DNA of 64,000 bases. Source: Jatrophihabitans sp. GTDB lineage: Bacteria > Actinomycetota > Actinomycetes > Mycobacteriales > Jatrophihabitantaceae. The position numbers and the translations under genes are program-made. The notes beneath the pieces were generated by a model. The model was not told the origin of the DNA. It ran no database searches and saw only the letters and a program-made list of their open reading frames with translations. Location of the stretch: positions 1-64,000 of the forward strand of contig DASWNX010000016.1 in assembly GCA_036399055.1 (NCBI GenBank), given 5' to 3'. Position 1 is the stretch's first letter. Every line of letters starts with the position of its first letter. This document shows, in pieces, positions 45,388 to 54,740 of the stretch.

Positions 45388-46518
45388 GCCGCGCCGTTCG
45401 GCTGCGGCCCGCCGTTCGGCTGAGCCCCGCCGGTCGACCGCAGCCCATCGTTGGACGGCTGCCCGCCGCTCGGCTGCAGCCTGCCGCTGCGCTGAGCGAG
45501 AAGCCGTGCGGCGATGGCGGCGCAGCAGGAACAGCAGCGCCAGCAGCAGCGCGCCGGCCGCCACCGGCGCCAGCCGCTTGGCGATGGCCGGCCCTGCCGA
45601 GCCGAGCAGGTCGATCGGCTCGACGTCGGCGACCGCCGGCCGATGCGCGGGGGGCTGAGCCAGCGTGGGACCAGTGTCCGGTCGGACCGGCCTGCCGGTC
45701 GGCTTCGCGGCGGCGGCGGCGTCGCTGAGCCGCTGAGCCGGCGGAGCGGCCTCGGCGGCAGCTGCCGGCTCGATGGCCTGGTCCTGCCCATCCGCCGATG
45801 CCGAGGCCAGGCCCGGCCCGGCGACCGCGGAGTCAGGCATCACGGACGGGGCTGTCCGCAGCTCGGCGAGACCCGTCTCGGCGATGCCCGGCTCGTCGAT
45901 GCCGAGCCGCTCCACGTTGTCGAATTCCACCGCGCCGAGCTGCTGCTCTGCGATCTCAAGTTCGGTGGCGTCAAGCTCACCGGGGTCAAGCGGGCCGGCG
46001 GCCGGCTCTGGCAGCGCGCCGGTGGCAGGTTCGGACAGCGCGCCGGTAGCCGGCTCGGGTAGCGCGCCGGCGGCAGGCTCGGACAGCTTGCCGGCCAGGC
46101 AGTCAGCGAACTGCCCGATCAGCTTGTTGCCCACATCCACCATCACGCCCCGGCCGAACTGGGCGGGCTTGCCGGTGATGTTGAGGTCGGTGACGACGTT
46201 CACCGCGGTGCCGCTGCCCTGCGATGTCAATGTCGCGGTGATGATGGCCTTGGCGGTGCCGTTTCCGCGCGCGTCCTTGCCCTGGGCGTCGATCACCGCG
46301 CGGCGTCCGGCGGCGTCCTTCTCGATGAAGCTGGCCTTCCCCTTGTAGGTGAGGCCGATCGGGCCCAGCCGCACCTTGACCGTGCCGGTGAAGTCATCGC
46401 CGTCCACGGTCTCAAGAGCGGCGCCCGGCATGCACGGCGCGATCAGCTCGATGTCGAGCAGCACCTCCCAGGCTCGGTCGATGTCGGCCGGCACGGTGAA
46501 GTCGTGGGTGAGTCGCAT
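45256..46518 (-). CDS. coxG: CoxG-like SRPBCC protein with long anchored tail
   Basis: 420 residues; the first 150 match CoxG (VPADIDRAWEVLLDIELIAPCMPGA; VRLGPIGLTYKGKASF), a START-like protein that tethers or matures the molybdenum hydroxylase. Then a Pro/Ala/Glu-rich linker with EPATGALSEPATGALPEP repeats, a membrane helix (LAPVAAGALLLALLFLL, about residue 336) and an Arg-rich tail. The last 44 codons lie antisense to the exonuclease gene, which is odd; the tail may be over-read. Last gene of the cox locus. Confidence 0.85.
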   Translation of the reverse strand: MRLTHDFTVPADIDRAWEVLLDIELIAPCMPGAALETVDGDDFTGTVKVRLGPIGLTYKGKASFIEKDAAGRRAVIDAQGKDARGNGTAKAIITATLTSQGSGTAVNVVTDLNITGKPAQFGRGVMVDVGNKLIGQFADCLAGKLSEPAAGALPEPATGALSEPATGALPEPAAGPLDPGELDATELEIAEQQLGAVEFDNVERLGIDEPGIAETGLAELRTAPSVMPDSAVAGPGLASASADGQDQAIEPAAAAEAAPPAQRLSDAAAAAKPTGRPVRPDTGPTLAQPPAHRPAVADVEPIDLLGSAGPAIAKRLAPVAAGALLLALLFLLRRHRRTASRSAQRQAAAERRAAVQRWAAVDRRGSAERRAAAERRGSVEQRQLDRHVLWLGRVLGQPAKPAPGRSAVLGRPRRSRRRGD

Positions 46519-46527
46519 GCCGGTCGC

Positions 46528-47385
46528 TCAGATTCCGGCCGCGTGCAGCACGGCGCGCCTGGTGAGCACGGTGACCAGGTGCTCCCGGTAATCCGCCTTC
46601 GCCGACAGGTCGCTCGGCGCGGAAGTGCCCTCGGCGGCCGAGGCGCTGGCACTGGCCACCGACTCTGCGGTGGCCGGCGCCCCGGCCAGCGCCTGCTCGG
46701 TGGCCGAGGCGCGCAGCGGAGTCGCGCCCATGTTGGTCAGGCCGATCCTGGCCTCGGCGATGGCGCCGTCGGAGCGGCGCACCGCCGCCGCGACCGCCAC
46801 GATCGACCAGGCCTGGGCCACCCGGTTGACCTTCTCGTAATGGGTGGACCAGCCTTCGCCCAGCTTGGGCACCCGGATCGCGGTCAGGATCTCGCCCGGC
46901 TCCATCGCGGTGGTCAGGTAGTCGAGAAAGAAGTCCTGAGCTGCGATCGAGCGCTGACCGTTCGGGCCGTGCACCCGCAGCTCGGCGTCCAGGGCCAGCG
47001 CCACGGCTGGCAGGTCACCGGCCGGGTCGGCGTGCGCCAGGGAGCCGCCGAAGGTGCCGCGATGGCGGACCTGCCGGTCGGCGACCGTCTCGGTGGCCTG
47101 GGCGATCAGCGGCGCGTGCCGCGTGACCAGCTCGTCGGCGATGATGTCGGCGTGGGTGGTCATCGCCCCGATCACGATGCCGTCGCCGTCGTCGGTGACA
47201 CCGCTCAGCTCGGCGATGCCGCCGAGGTCGATCACCAATTCCGGATAGGCAAGCCGCAGTCGCAGGATCGGCAGCAGGGACTGCCCGCCCGCCAGGATCT
47301 TGGCGTCCTCGCCCGCCGCGGCGTAGGCCTGGACCGCCTCTTCGATCGAAGACGGCTTGATGTAGTCGAACGACGCGGGGATCAC
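46528..47385 (-). CDS. coxM: FAD-binding medium subunit of a xanthine-dehydrogenase-family enzyme
   Basis: 285 residues from GTG 47385 (AAGGAG seven bases upstream), overlapping the coxL stop (GTGA). FAD contacts are in AGGQSLLPILRLRLAYP (about residue 32) and GTFGGSLAHADPAGDLP (about 108), the standard CoxM motifs. The electron path is MCD site to two [2Fe-2S] clusters to FAD. A poor Ala/Ser-rich segment near 250 resembles the low-complexity tracts of other genes here. Confidence 0.92.
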   Translation of the reverse strand: MIPASFDYIKPSSIEEAVQAYAAAGEDAKILAGGQSLLPILRLRLAYPELVIDLGGIAELSGVTDDGDGIVIGAMTTHADIIADELVTRHAPLIAQATETVADRQVRHRGTFGGSLAHADPAGDLPAVALALDAELRVHGPNGQRSIAAQDFFLDYLTTAMEPGEILTAIRVPKLGEGWSTHYEKVNRVAQAWSIVAVAAAVRRSDGAIAEARIGLTNMGATPLRASATEQALAGAPATAESVASASASAAEGTSAPSDLSAKADYREHLVTVLTRRAVLHAAGI

Positions 47386-49874
47386 AGCTGGTCTCCTTCG
47401 GCCGCGGTCGAACCGTCGGAAGAAGAGGTGCTGGCGCCGCCCCACGAGACGGTGCCGCCCGGATCGCGGTCGGACTTCTCCGCGCCCTGGGAGATCGCCC
47501 GCCACACCCGTTCGGGCGTGCACGGCATCTGCACGTCGGTGACGCCCCAGGGTCGCAGCGCGTCGACGATCGCGTTGACGATCGACGGGGTCGAGGCGAT
47601 GGTGCCGGCCTCGCCGACCCCCTTGACGCCCAACGGATTGCTCGTCGCCCGGCTGACCGTCCGGTCGGTGGTGAAGCTGGGCAGGTCGGCCGCCGAGGGG
47701 AGCAGGTAGTCGACGAAGGAGCCGGTGGTCAGGTTTCCCTCGTCGTCATAGACCGCTTCCTCGTAGAGGGCCTGCGCGATGCCCTGCGCCAGACCGCCGT
47801 GCACCTGGCCGTCCACGATCAGCGGGTTGATCACTGTGCCGATGTCATCGACGCAGACGTACTTGCGGATCGTGGAGAACCCGGTCTCGGTGTCGACCTC
47901 CACCGCGCACAGGTGGGTGCCGTGCGGGAAGGAGAAGTTCTCCGGGTCGAAGGTGGCGTCGGCGTCCAGGCTGGGCTCCATGCCGTCGGGCAGGTCGTGC
48001 GCGGCAAAGGCGGCGAAGGCGATCTCGGACATGGTCTTGCTGTTGCCGGGCGCCCCGCGCACCGAGAAGGCGCCGCCGGCGAACTCCAGGTCGTCCTCGC
48101 TGGCCTCGAGCATGTGCGCGGCGATCCGGCGGGCCTTGGCGACCACCTTCTCGGCCGCGTTCACCACCGCGATCCCGCCTACCACCAGCGAGCGTGAGCC
48201 ATAGGTGTCCAGGCCTTTGGGCGAGGACTGGGTGTCGCCGTGGAGCACCTCGACGTCGGAGAACGGCACTCCCAACTGGTCTGCCACGATCTGGCTCCAG
48301 GCGGTCTCGTGCCCCTGCCCGTGCGGGCTGACGCCGGTGACCACCTCGACCTTGCCAGTGGCCAGCACCCTGATCGAGGCGTTCTCCCAGCCGCCGGCGG
48401 CGTATCGCAATGAGCCGAGCACCCGCGAGGGCGCCAGCCCGCACATCTCGGTGAAGGTCGAGATGCCCAGCCCCAGTTGCACCGGGTCCTTAGCCGCCCG
48501 CCGCTCGGCCTGCTCGGCCACCAGCTCGTCCCAGCCGATCAGCTCCAGCGCCCGGTCGGTGGCGGCCTCGTAGTTGCCGCTGTCATAAGTCATCCCGGCG
48601 ACCGTGGTGAACGGGAACTCCTCGTGCCTGATCCAGTTCTTGCGGCGCAGCTCCATCCGGTCCATGCCGAGCTCGGTGGCCAGCTCGTCCATGATCCGCT
48701 CGATGGCGAAGGTCGCTTCCGGCCGGCCCGCGCCCCGGTAGGCGTCGGTCGGGGTCTTGTTGGTGAACACCCCTTCGCAGACGAAGCGGTAGGCCTCGAA
48801 CTTGTAGATGCTGTTGAACATGAACGCACCGAGCACCGGGACGCCGGGGGAGACCAGCCGCAGGTAGGCGCCCATGTCGGCGTAGAGGTGAACGTCGAGC
48901 CCCGTCACGGCGCCGTCACGGCGGGCGGTGATGGTGATGTCCTGGATCTGGGCGCGACCGTGGTGGCCGCTCATCAGCGACTCCGAGCGGGACTCGGTGT
49001 ACTTGGCCGGCTTGCCGAGCTTGCGGGCCACCAGCGCGGTGATCACCTCTTCAGGCGTCACCTGCAGCTTGCCGCCGAAGCCGCCGCCGACATCGGGGGC
49101 GATCACCCGGACCTTGTGCTCGGGCACATTGAGGGTCAGGGCCAGCATGGTGCGCAGGATGTGCGGCACCTGGGTCGAGGACCACATCGTGAAGCCGTCG
49201 CCGTTGGGCTGCACCACCGTGGAGCGGGGTTCCATGAAGGCCGGGATCAGCCGCTGCTGCAGGAACCGCCGGCTGACGGTCACCTCCGCCTGGCCGAGCA
49301 CCTCATCGATCGGCGCGCCGGTGCCGGCCGCGCCGGACTCGAAGATCCAGGTGAAGGAGCGGTTGGACTCGGTGTGGCCGTGCACCAGCGCGGCGTCCGG
49401 CGCCAGCGCCTGCTCCATGTCGAGCACCACCGGCAGCTGCTCGTAGTCGACGTCGATGGCTTCCAGCGCGTCCTGGGCCGAGGCCTTGTCGCGGGCGACC
49501 ACGACGGCCACCGCCTCGCCGACGTGGTTGACCTGGTCGACCGCCAGGCTCGGGTGGCCGGGGTTGACCATCTCCGGGGTGACCGGCCAGACGCACGGGA
49601 TGCTGCCCTGGAGCTCGGTGAAGTCCCGGCCGCTGTAGGCGGCTAGCACGCCCGGTCGGCTGAGCGCCGCCGAGACGTCGACCGCGGTGATCCGGGCATG
49701 GGCCATCGGGCTGCGCAGGATCGCGATGTGCACCATCCCCGGCAGCGTCATGTTGTCGGTCCAGGTGGTCCGACCGGTGATCAGGTGCGCGTCTTCCTTG
49801 CGTTTGCGTGGCTGGCCGATCTCAGGCGGAACCCCGCCCGCGGCGACATCAGGGCGGTCTTCGATCGTGGTCAT
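47382..49874 (-). CDS. coxL: Molybdopterin large subunit, form II CoxL
   Basis: 830 residues from ATG 49874 (overlapping coxS by four bases). The active-site loop reads [20 protein letters not shown] (about residue 380); AYRGAGR marks form II, not the AYXCSFR of true CO dehydrogenases. Other Mo-cofactor contacts are [27 protein letters not shown] and the C-terminal [15 protein letters not shown] with the base Glu. The substrate is thus probably an aldehyde, purine or aromatic compound rather than CO. It is a full-length gene. Confidence 0.94.
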   Translation of the reverse strand: MTTIEDRPDVAAGGVPPEIGQPRKRKEDAHLITGRTTWTDNMTLPGMVHIAILRSPMAHARITAVDVSAALSRPGVLAAYSGRDFTELQGSIPCVWPVTPEMVNPGHPSLAVDQVNHVGEAVAVVVARDKASAQDALEAIDVDYEQLPVVLDMEQALAPDAALVHGHTESNRSFTWIFESGAAGTGAPIDEVLGQAEVTVSRRFLQQRLIPAFMEPRSTVVQPNGDGFTMWSSTQVPHILRTMLALTLNVPEHKVRVIAPDVGGGFGGKLQVTPEEVITALVARKLGKPAKYTESRSESLMSGHHGRAQIQDITITARRDGAVTGLDVHLYADMGAYLRLVSPGVPVLGAFMFNSIYKFEAYRFVCEGVFTNKTPTDAYRGAGRPEATFAIERIMDELATELGMDRMELRRKNWIRHEEFPFTTVAGMTYDSGNYEAATDRALELIGWDELVAEQAERRAAKDPVQLGLGISTFTEMCGLAPSRVLGSLRYAAGGWENASIRVLATGKVEVVTGVSPHGQGHETAWSQIVADQLGVPFSDVEVLHGDTQSSPKGLDTYGSRSLVVGGIAVVNAAEKVVAKARRIAAHMLEASEDDLEFAGGAFSVRGAPGNSKTMSEIAFAAFAAHDLPDGMEPSLDADATFDPENFSFPHGTHLCAVEVDTETGFSTIRKYVCVDDIGTVINPLIVDGQVHGGLAQGIAQALYEEAVYDDEGNLTTGSFVDYLLPSAADLPSFTTDRTVSRATSNPLGVKGVGEAGTIASTPSIVNAIVDALRPWGVTDVQMPCTPERVWRAISQGAEKSDRDPGGTVSWGGASTSSSDGSTAAEGDQL

Positions 49875-50416
49875 GCCGAGGCCTCCACTGCCGAGACGGA
49901 CGCGATTGAATCGGAGACGACAGATTCGGCTGCCGCGCTGGCGGCCGCGGCCGTCATCGCCGCGCCGGCGGCCTGCACGGCGGTCACGATGTTCTGGTAA
50001 CCGGTGCACCGGCAGAGGTTGCCTTCGATGCCCTCGCGAACCTCGTCCTCGGACGGGTTCGGGTTGTCCCGCAGCAGGTCGCAGGCGGCCAGCATCATGC
50101 CGGGGGTGCAGAAGCCGCACTGCAGGGCGTGCGAGTCATGAAACGCCTGCTGCACGGGGTGCAACGTGCCGTCGGCGCCGGCCAGGCCCTCGACCGTGGT
50201 GACACTGGCGCCGTCGGCCTGCACCGCGAGCACCGAGCAGCTCTTCACGCTCAGACCGTCGAGCAGCACGGTGCAGGAGCCGCAGTTGCTGGTGTCGCAG
50301 CCGACCACCGTGCCGACCTTGCCCAGCTGGTCCCGTAGGTAGTGCACCAGCAGCAGCCTCGGCTCCACCTCGTCGGAATAGGCCGTCCCGTCGACTTTCA
50401 CATTGACCCTGGTCAT
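49871..50416 (-). CDS. coxS: [2Fe-2S] small subunit, CoxS type
   Basis: 181 residues from ATG 50416 (GGAGG four bases upstream). The plant-type cluster Cys are in [16 protein letters not shown] and the second cluster in [12 protein letters not shown] and [11 protein letters not shown]. The C-terminus is extended by an Ala/Ser-rich segment. The order coxS-coxL-coxM is that of form II loci (form I is M-S-L), which agrees with the AYRGAGR motif. Confidence 0.95.
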   Translation of the reverse strand: MTRVNVKVDGTAYSDEVEPRLLLVHYLRDQLGKVGTVVGCDTSNCGSCTVLLDGLSVKSCSVLAVQADGASVTTVEGLAGADGTLHPVQQAFHDSHALQCGFCTPGMMLAACDLLRDNPNPSEDEVREGIEGNLCRCTGYQNIVTAVQAAGAAMTAAAASAAAESVVSDSIASVSAVEASA

Positions 50417-50516
50417 AAGACCTCCAACTCGCACTGGACAAGCACCATCAGACAATCCCTGAATCCAGACAATCCCTAAATCCGCAATACCGCAACCCTC
50501 GAGATCGCCCGGTTCC

Positions 50517-51755
50517 TCACCGCGCGAGCTGCTGGGCGACGGCGGCGTGGATCGGCCCGTCGGAGCTCCGCAACGGCTGCCCCGAGCCCCCCCAACGCGC
50601 CGCGATGATCTCCGCGGCCACCGAGACGGCTGTCTCCTCCGGCGTGCGGGCGCCGATGTCCAGGCCGATCGGCGCCCGAAGCCGGGCCAGCTCGGTCTCG
50701 GTCAGGCCCAGCTCGCGCAGCCGCCGCAGCCGGTCGTCGTTGATCCGCCGCGACCCCATCGCGCCGATGTAGGCCAGCGGCAGCCGCAGGGCAAGTTCCA
50801 GCAGCGGCACGTCGAACTTCGGGTCGTGGGTGAGCAGGCAGACCACCGTCCGCTCATCCACCTCGGTGGAGGCCAGGTAGCGGTGCGGCCACTCCACGAT
50901 CACCTCGTCGGCGTCGGGAAAGCGCCGCCGGGTCGCGAAGATCGGACGGGCGTCGCAGACGGTCACCCGGTACCCCAGGAACGAGCCGATCCTGGCGACC
51001 GCCGAGGCGAAGTCGATCGCGCCGAAGACGATCATCCGGGGCCTCGGCGCGTAGGCGGCGACGAAGACGGCGATGTCGTCCACCCGGCGCTCGCCGTCGT
51101 GGCCGTAGCGCAGCACCCCGGTCCGGCCCTGGACGAGCAGGCCCAGCGCGTCGTCGCGGATCGCGTCGATCAGCCGCTGCGAGCCGTCGGCCATCAGGTC
51201 ACCCGCCACCGAGACGCCCGCCACGCCGCCCGCGACGCCACCGCCCGCCACGCCGCCCGTCACGCCGCCCGCGCCGCCCGCCACGCCGCCCGCGCCGCCC
51301 GCCGCGCCGCCCGACGAGGCGGCCGGCCGGATCACCAACCGCCGGCCGAGCAGGTCCGCCGGCGCCTCGACCACGGTGGCCACCGCCACGGGCCGGCCGG
51401 CCCGGATGTCCTCGGCGACCGCGCCGAACTCCGGAAAGCTGGCCGGGCCGACCCGCTCGAGGAAGATGTCGATGACGCCGCCGCAGGTCAACCCGACCGC
51501 GAACGCGTCGGAGTCACTGACCCCGTAACGCTGCAGCACCGGCTCGCGCCCGTCGCGGACCTCGGTGGCCAGCTCGTACACCGCGCCCTCGACGCAGCCG
51601 CCGGACACGCTGCCGGCCGCGCTGCCGTCCGGCCCGACCAGCATCGAGGCGCCCGGTTGCCGCGGCGCCGAGCTCCAGGTCGAGACCACGGTGGCCAGTC
51701 CCACCTCAGCGCCCCGGGCCCACCAGTCCTGCAGTTGGTCCAGCACGTCACGCAT
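50517..51755 (-). CDS. XdhC/CoxI-family molybdenum-cofactor maturation protein
   Basis: 412 residues. XdhC proteins bind the sulfurated Mo cofactor and hand it to the large subunit. N-terminal block [22 protein letters not shown] with the conserved [12 protein letters not shown], and the Rossmann domain ([43 protein letters not shown]) are present. The middle (51205-51320) is a Gly/Ala/Val repeat insert ([17 protein letters not shown]) not found in the family. It overlaps the coxE-like gene by eight bases. Confidence 0.9.
   Translation of the reverse strand: MRDVLDQLQDWWARGAEVGLATVVSTWSSAPRQPGASMLVGPDGSAAGSVSGGCVEGAVYELATEVRDGREPVLQRYGVSDSDAFAVGLTCGGVIDIFLERVGPASFPEFGAVAEDIRAGRPVAVATVVEAPADLLGRRLVIRPAASSGGAAGGAGGVAGGAGGVTGGVAGGGVAGGVAGVSVAGDLMADGSQRLIDAIRDDALGLLVQGRTGVLRYGHDGERRVDDIAVFVAAYAPRPRMIVFGAIDFASAVARIGSFLGYRVTVCDARPIFATRRRFPDADEVIVEWPHRYLASTEVDERTVVCLLTHDPKFDVPLLELALRLPLAYIGAMGSRRINDDRLRRLRELGLTETELARLRAPIGLDIGARTPEETAVSVAAEIIAARWGGSGQPLRSSDGPIHAAVAQQLAR
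51205..51320 (-). repeat. Gly-rich repeat insert in the xdhC-like gene
   Basis: About 40 residues of Gly-Gly-Val-Ala units encoded by near-identical CGCCACGCCGCCCG steps. In-frame and probably a flexible interdomain linker. Confidence 0.8.
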
Positions 51756-52920
51756 TGGCGATCACCTCGACCAGTTCCTCCAGTGCCGCGAAACTGTGCC
51801 CGGCCACCAGCGCGTCGAGGTGCGGCAGGGCCGCCACCATCCCGCCGGTGACCGGTGCGAAACCGTCCTTGCCCTTGTGCGGGTTGACCCACACCACCGC
51901 GTGCGCCAGCCGGGCCAAGCGGGCCAGCTGGTTGCCCAACTCGGCCGGGTCACCGCGTTCCCAGCCGTCCGAGCACAGCACCACCACCGCGCCGCGAGCC
52001 ACCCCGCGCTGACCCCAGCGGTCGGAGAACGCCTTTAAGGCGTCACCGAGCCGGGTGCCGCCCCGCCAGTCCGGAACGGCCCGTCCGGCGGCGGCCAGCG
52101 CCCGGTCCGGATCGCGCAGCCGCAGCTCACGGGTCACCCTGGTCAGCCGGGTGCCGACGGTGAACACCTCGGTGCTCAGCGGCGCGCGCCTGGTGGCGGC
52201 GTGAGCGAAGCGCAGCAGCCAGTCGGCGTAGGGCGACATCGAACCGCTGACGTCGATCAGCAGGACCAGCCGTCGCGGCTTGCGCCGGCGGCGCTGGCGG
52301 ATCAGCTCGGTGGGCTCGCCGCCGTCGCGCAACATCTGACGCACCGAGCGGTCAAGGTCCACCCGGCCGCGGTGGGCCCGGACGTAGCGCAACGACCGCC
52401 GGCCCGAGGCCCGCGGCGCCAGCAACGCGAACAGCCGTCGCAGTTGCTCGCGCTCGGTCGCGCTGAGCGTCGTGACGTCCTTGTGCCGCAGCAGCTCATG
52501 CCGGCTGGCGTGCACCGCGAAGCTGGGGCTGTCGTCGGAGTCCTGCTGCTCACTACCCTGATCGGGCTCGAAGGGCGCCGGCGCCAGCACCGGCGGCGGG
52601 TCGGCGGCGGCCCTGGCGCCCTGCCTGCGCCGGCCGCCGAAGTACAGCGCGAAGGCCGCGTCATAGCGGTCGAGGTCCTCGGGGTCGGCGCACAGCGTCA
52701 GCCGGCCAGCCCAGTACACCTGCGTCGGGTCCAGCACCTGCAGGTGCCCCAGCGCGCCCAGCATGGCCTGCACCCGGTCCGGGCCGGCCGGCACGCCGGC
52801 GTGCCGCAGCGTCCGGGCAAAGCCCAGCACCACATCGGTGAAGTCCCGCCGCGGCTCGGTCAGGGCCTTGGCCGTGAGAGTCGTCGAGCCGGCGGCGCCG
52901 GCCCGGGCAGGTCCGCTCAT
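51748..52920 (-). CDS. coxE: CoxE-like VWA protein
   Basis: 390 residues. The C-terminal VWA domain has the MIDAS motif VLLIDVSGSMSPYAD (about residue 225) and a helix-rich N-terminal half. CoxE works with the CoxD AAA ATPase in inserting or activating the metal site of Mo-dependent hydroxylases (family knowledge). It overlaps the coxD gene by ATGA. An acidic Ser/Asp segment lies at about residues 116-136. Confidence 0.92.
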   Translation of the reverse strand: MSGPARAGAAGSTTLTAKALTEPRRDFTDVVLGFARTLRHAGVPAGPDRVQAMLGALGHLQVLDPTQVYWAGRLTLCADPEDLDRYDAAFALYFGGRRRQGARAAADPPPVLAPAPFEPDQGSEQQDSDDSPSFAVHASRHELLRHKDVTTLSATEREQLRRLFALLAPRASGRRSLRYVRAHRGRVDLDRSVRQMLRDGGEPTELIRQRRRRKPRRLVLLIDVSGSMSPYADWLLRFAHAATRRAPLSTEVFTVGTRLTRVTRELRLRDPDRALAAAGRAVPDWRGGTRLGDALKAFSDRWGQRGVARGAVVVLCSDGWERGDPAELGNQLARLARLAHAVVWVNPHKGKDGFAPVTGGMVAALPHLDALVAGHSFAALEELVEVIANA

Positions 52921-53828
52921 CCGGTCAGCTCCGCCAGCACGGTCTCGCGGATCCGCACCGCGTCCTCCTGGTACTTCAGCACCGCGCCCAGGGTCGCGGC
53001 GGCCAGGTCGGCGTCCAGCGCGTCGGCGCCCAGCAGGTGCAGCGCCTGCGCCCAGTCGATCGACTCGGCGACGCCAGGCGGCTTGAGCAGGTCGGCTTCG
53101 CGCATCCGGCGCACGGCCGCGGCGACCTCTCGGGCCAGCCGCTCGCTGACCTCGGGCAGCCGGCGGCGCAGGATCGCCACCTCGCGCTCGTAGGACGGGT
53201 GCGCCACCCAGTGGTAGAGGCAGCGCCGCTTCAGCGCGTCGTGCACCTCGCGGGTCCGGTTCGAGGTGAGCACGACCAGGGGCGGCACCTCGGCGCGGAT
53301 CGTGCCGAGCTCGGGGATGGTGACCGCGTTGTCGGCGAGCACCTCCAGCAGGAACGCCTCGAACTCGTCGTCGGCCCGGTCGATCTCGTCGATCAGCAGC
53401 ACCGACGGGTGGTGCTCCAGCGCGCGCAGGATCGGCCGGGCGATCAGGAACCGCCGGTCATAGAGCGAGCGCTCGAGCTCCTCGGCGTCGCGGTGGCCGT
53501 CACTGCCGGCCGCGCCCGCTCCGGCGGCGGCCTCGGCCGCCCGCAGGTGCAGCACCTGGCGCGGAAAGTCCCAGTCATAGAGCGCCTGCGAGGCGTCGAT
53601 GCCCTCGTAGCACTGCAGCCGGACCAGCTCGGCGCCGAGCACCTCGGCGAGCGCGTGCGCCAGGCTGGTCTTGCCGACGCCGGCATCGCCCTCCAGGAAC
53701 AGCGGCCGGTGCATGCGCAGCGCCAGAAACGCCGCGGTGCTCAGCCCCTCGTCGGGCAGGTAACCCGCCTGCTCCAAGGCCTGGCCCAGGCCGGCCGGGT
53801 CAAGAGTCTGCAGATCCACGGGCGCCAT
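52917..53828 (-). CDS. coxD: CoxD-like MoxR AAA+ ATPase
   Basis: 303 residues from ATG 53828. Walker A GDAGVGKTSLAHAL (about residue 44), Walker B VLLIDEIDRADDEFEAFL (about 138) and sensor VLTSNRTREVHDALKRRCLYHW are clear. First gene of the cox operon; it is divergent from the acyltransferase gene with a 78-base gap. This is a second, different MoxR ATPase besides the one at 5.6 kb. Confidence 0.92.
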   Translation of the reverse strand: MAPVDLQTLDPAGLGQALEQAGYLPDEGLSTAAFLALRMHRPLFLEGDAGVGKTSLAHALAEVLGAELVRLQCYEGIDASQALYDWDFPRQVLHLRAAEAAAGAGAAGSDGHRDAEELERSLYDRRFLIARPILRALEHHPSVLLIDEIDRADDEFEAFLLEVLADNAVTIPELGTIRAEVPPLVVLTSNRTREVHDALKRRCLYHWVAHPSYEREVAILRRRLPEVSERLAREVAAAVRRMREADLLKPPGVAESIDWAQALHLLGADALDADLAAATLGAVLKYQEDAVRIRETVLAELTG

Positions 53829-53906
53829 CGACCCAGCATGGCCTCTTACCGACGGACGCGCCACGTCGCCTCCGGCGCTCGCGCTGAGGCCGCTACGGTA
53901 TGGCAG

Positions 53907-54671
53907 ATGGAGCCGGTGTACTCGTCAGTCATCGCATTCGCCCGGTGCGTCTTCGCCCTGCAGGGTTTGCGCTTCACCGTCAACGGCGCCGAGAACGTGC
54001 CCGCCGACGGCGGCGCCGTGATGGCCATCAACCACACCGGCTACATGGACTTCACCTACGCCGGGCTGGCTGCCAGGCCCGCCGGGCGGGTGATCCGGTT
54101 CATGGCCAAGGAGCAGGTGTTCCGGCATCCGGTCAGCGGGCCGCTGATGCGCGGCATGCGGCACATCCCGGTCGACCGCGACGCCGGCGCCGCCTCCTAC
54201 CGGGCCGCCGTCCAGGCGCTGAAAGCCGGCGAGATCGTCGGTGTCTTCCCGGAGGCGACGATCTCGCGGTCCTTCGAGCTGAAGGAGTTCAAGACCGGGG
54301 CGGTCCGGATGGCGGCCGCGGCTGGCGTCCCGCTGCTGCCGATGGTCATCTGGGGCTCGCAGCGGGTCTGGACCAAGGACCATCCCAAGCGGCTCGGCCG
54401 GACCCGGACGCCGATCATCCTCAGCGTCGGCAAGGCGATCCCGGTCAACCGCAAGGACGCTCCTGAGGTGGCGCTGCACGCGCTGCGCGCAGCGATGACC
54501 GAGCTGCTGCACGCGGCTCAGGACGCCTACCCGCCGCTGACCGGAGACGACCTGAAGTTCCTGCCGGCCCGCCTCGGCGGCGCCGCGCCGACTCCGGAGC
54601 AGGCCCAGCAGCTCGACCTTGCCGAGTCCGCCGCGCGCGCCGCCAGGCGAGCCGCGCGCGGCTCCGCCTGA
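53907..54671 (+). CDS. 1-acyl-sn-glycerol-3-phosphate acyltransferase-like protein
   Basis: 254 residues from ATG 53907. Acyltransferase motifs: AINHTGYMDFTYAG (HX4D, about residue 42), RHIPVDRDAGAASYR (about 89-103) and VGVFPEATISRSFELKEFKTGAVRMA (substrate Arg/Glu motif). This makes phosphatidic acid or transfers an acyl group to another hydroxyl at the membrane. The C-terminus is a long Ala/Arg-rich helix. TACGGT about 10 bases before the start could be a -10 for a leaderless message. Monocistronic. Confidence 0.93.
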   Translation: MEPVYSSVIAFARCVFALQGLRFTVNGAENVPADGGAVMAINHTGYMDFTYAGLAARPAGRVIRFMAKEQVFRHPVSGPLMRGMRHIPVDRDAGAASYRAAVQALKAGEIVGVFPEATISRSFELKEFKTGAVRMAAAAGVPLLPMVIWGSQRVWTKDHPKRLGRTRTPIILSVGKAIPVNRKDAPEVALHALRAAMTELLHAAQDAYPPLTGDDLKFLPARLGGAAPTPEQAQQLDLAESAARAARRAARGSA

Positions 54672-54740
54672 GCTGCCCCTGCCGTCGCGGCAGCCGCCGA
54701 GAGGGCGCCGCGCGGCGCCGGCCCACTAAACTGACCGGCG

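Noticed and set aside
47382..50416. Aerobic carbon monoxide dehydrogenase
   Set aside because: The large subunit has AYRGAGR and not AYXCSFR, so true CO oxidation is not supported.
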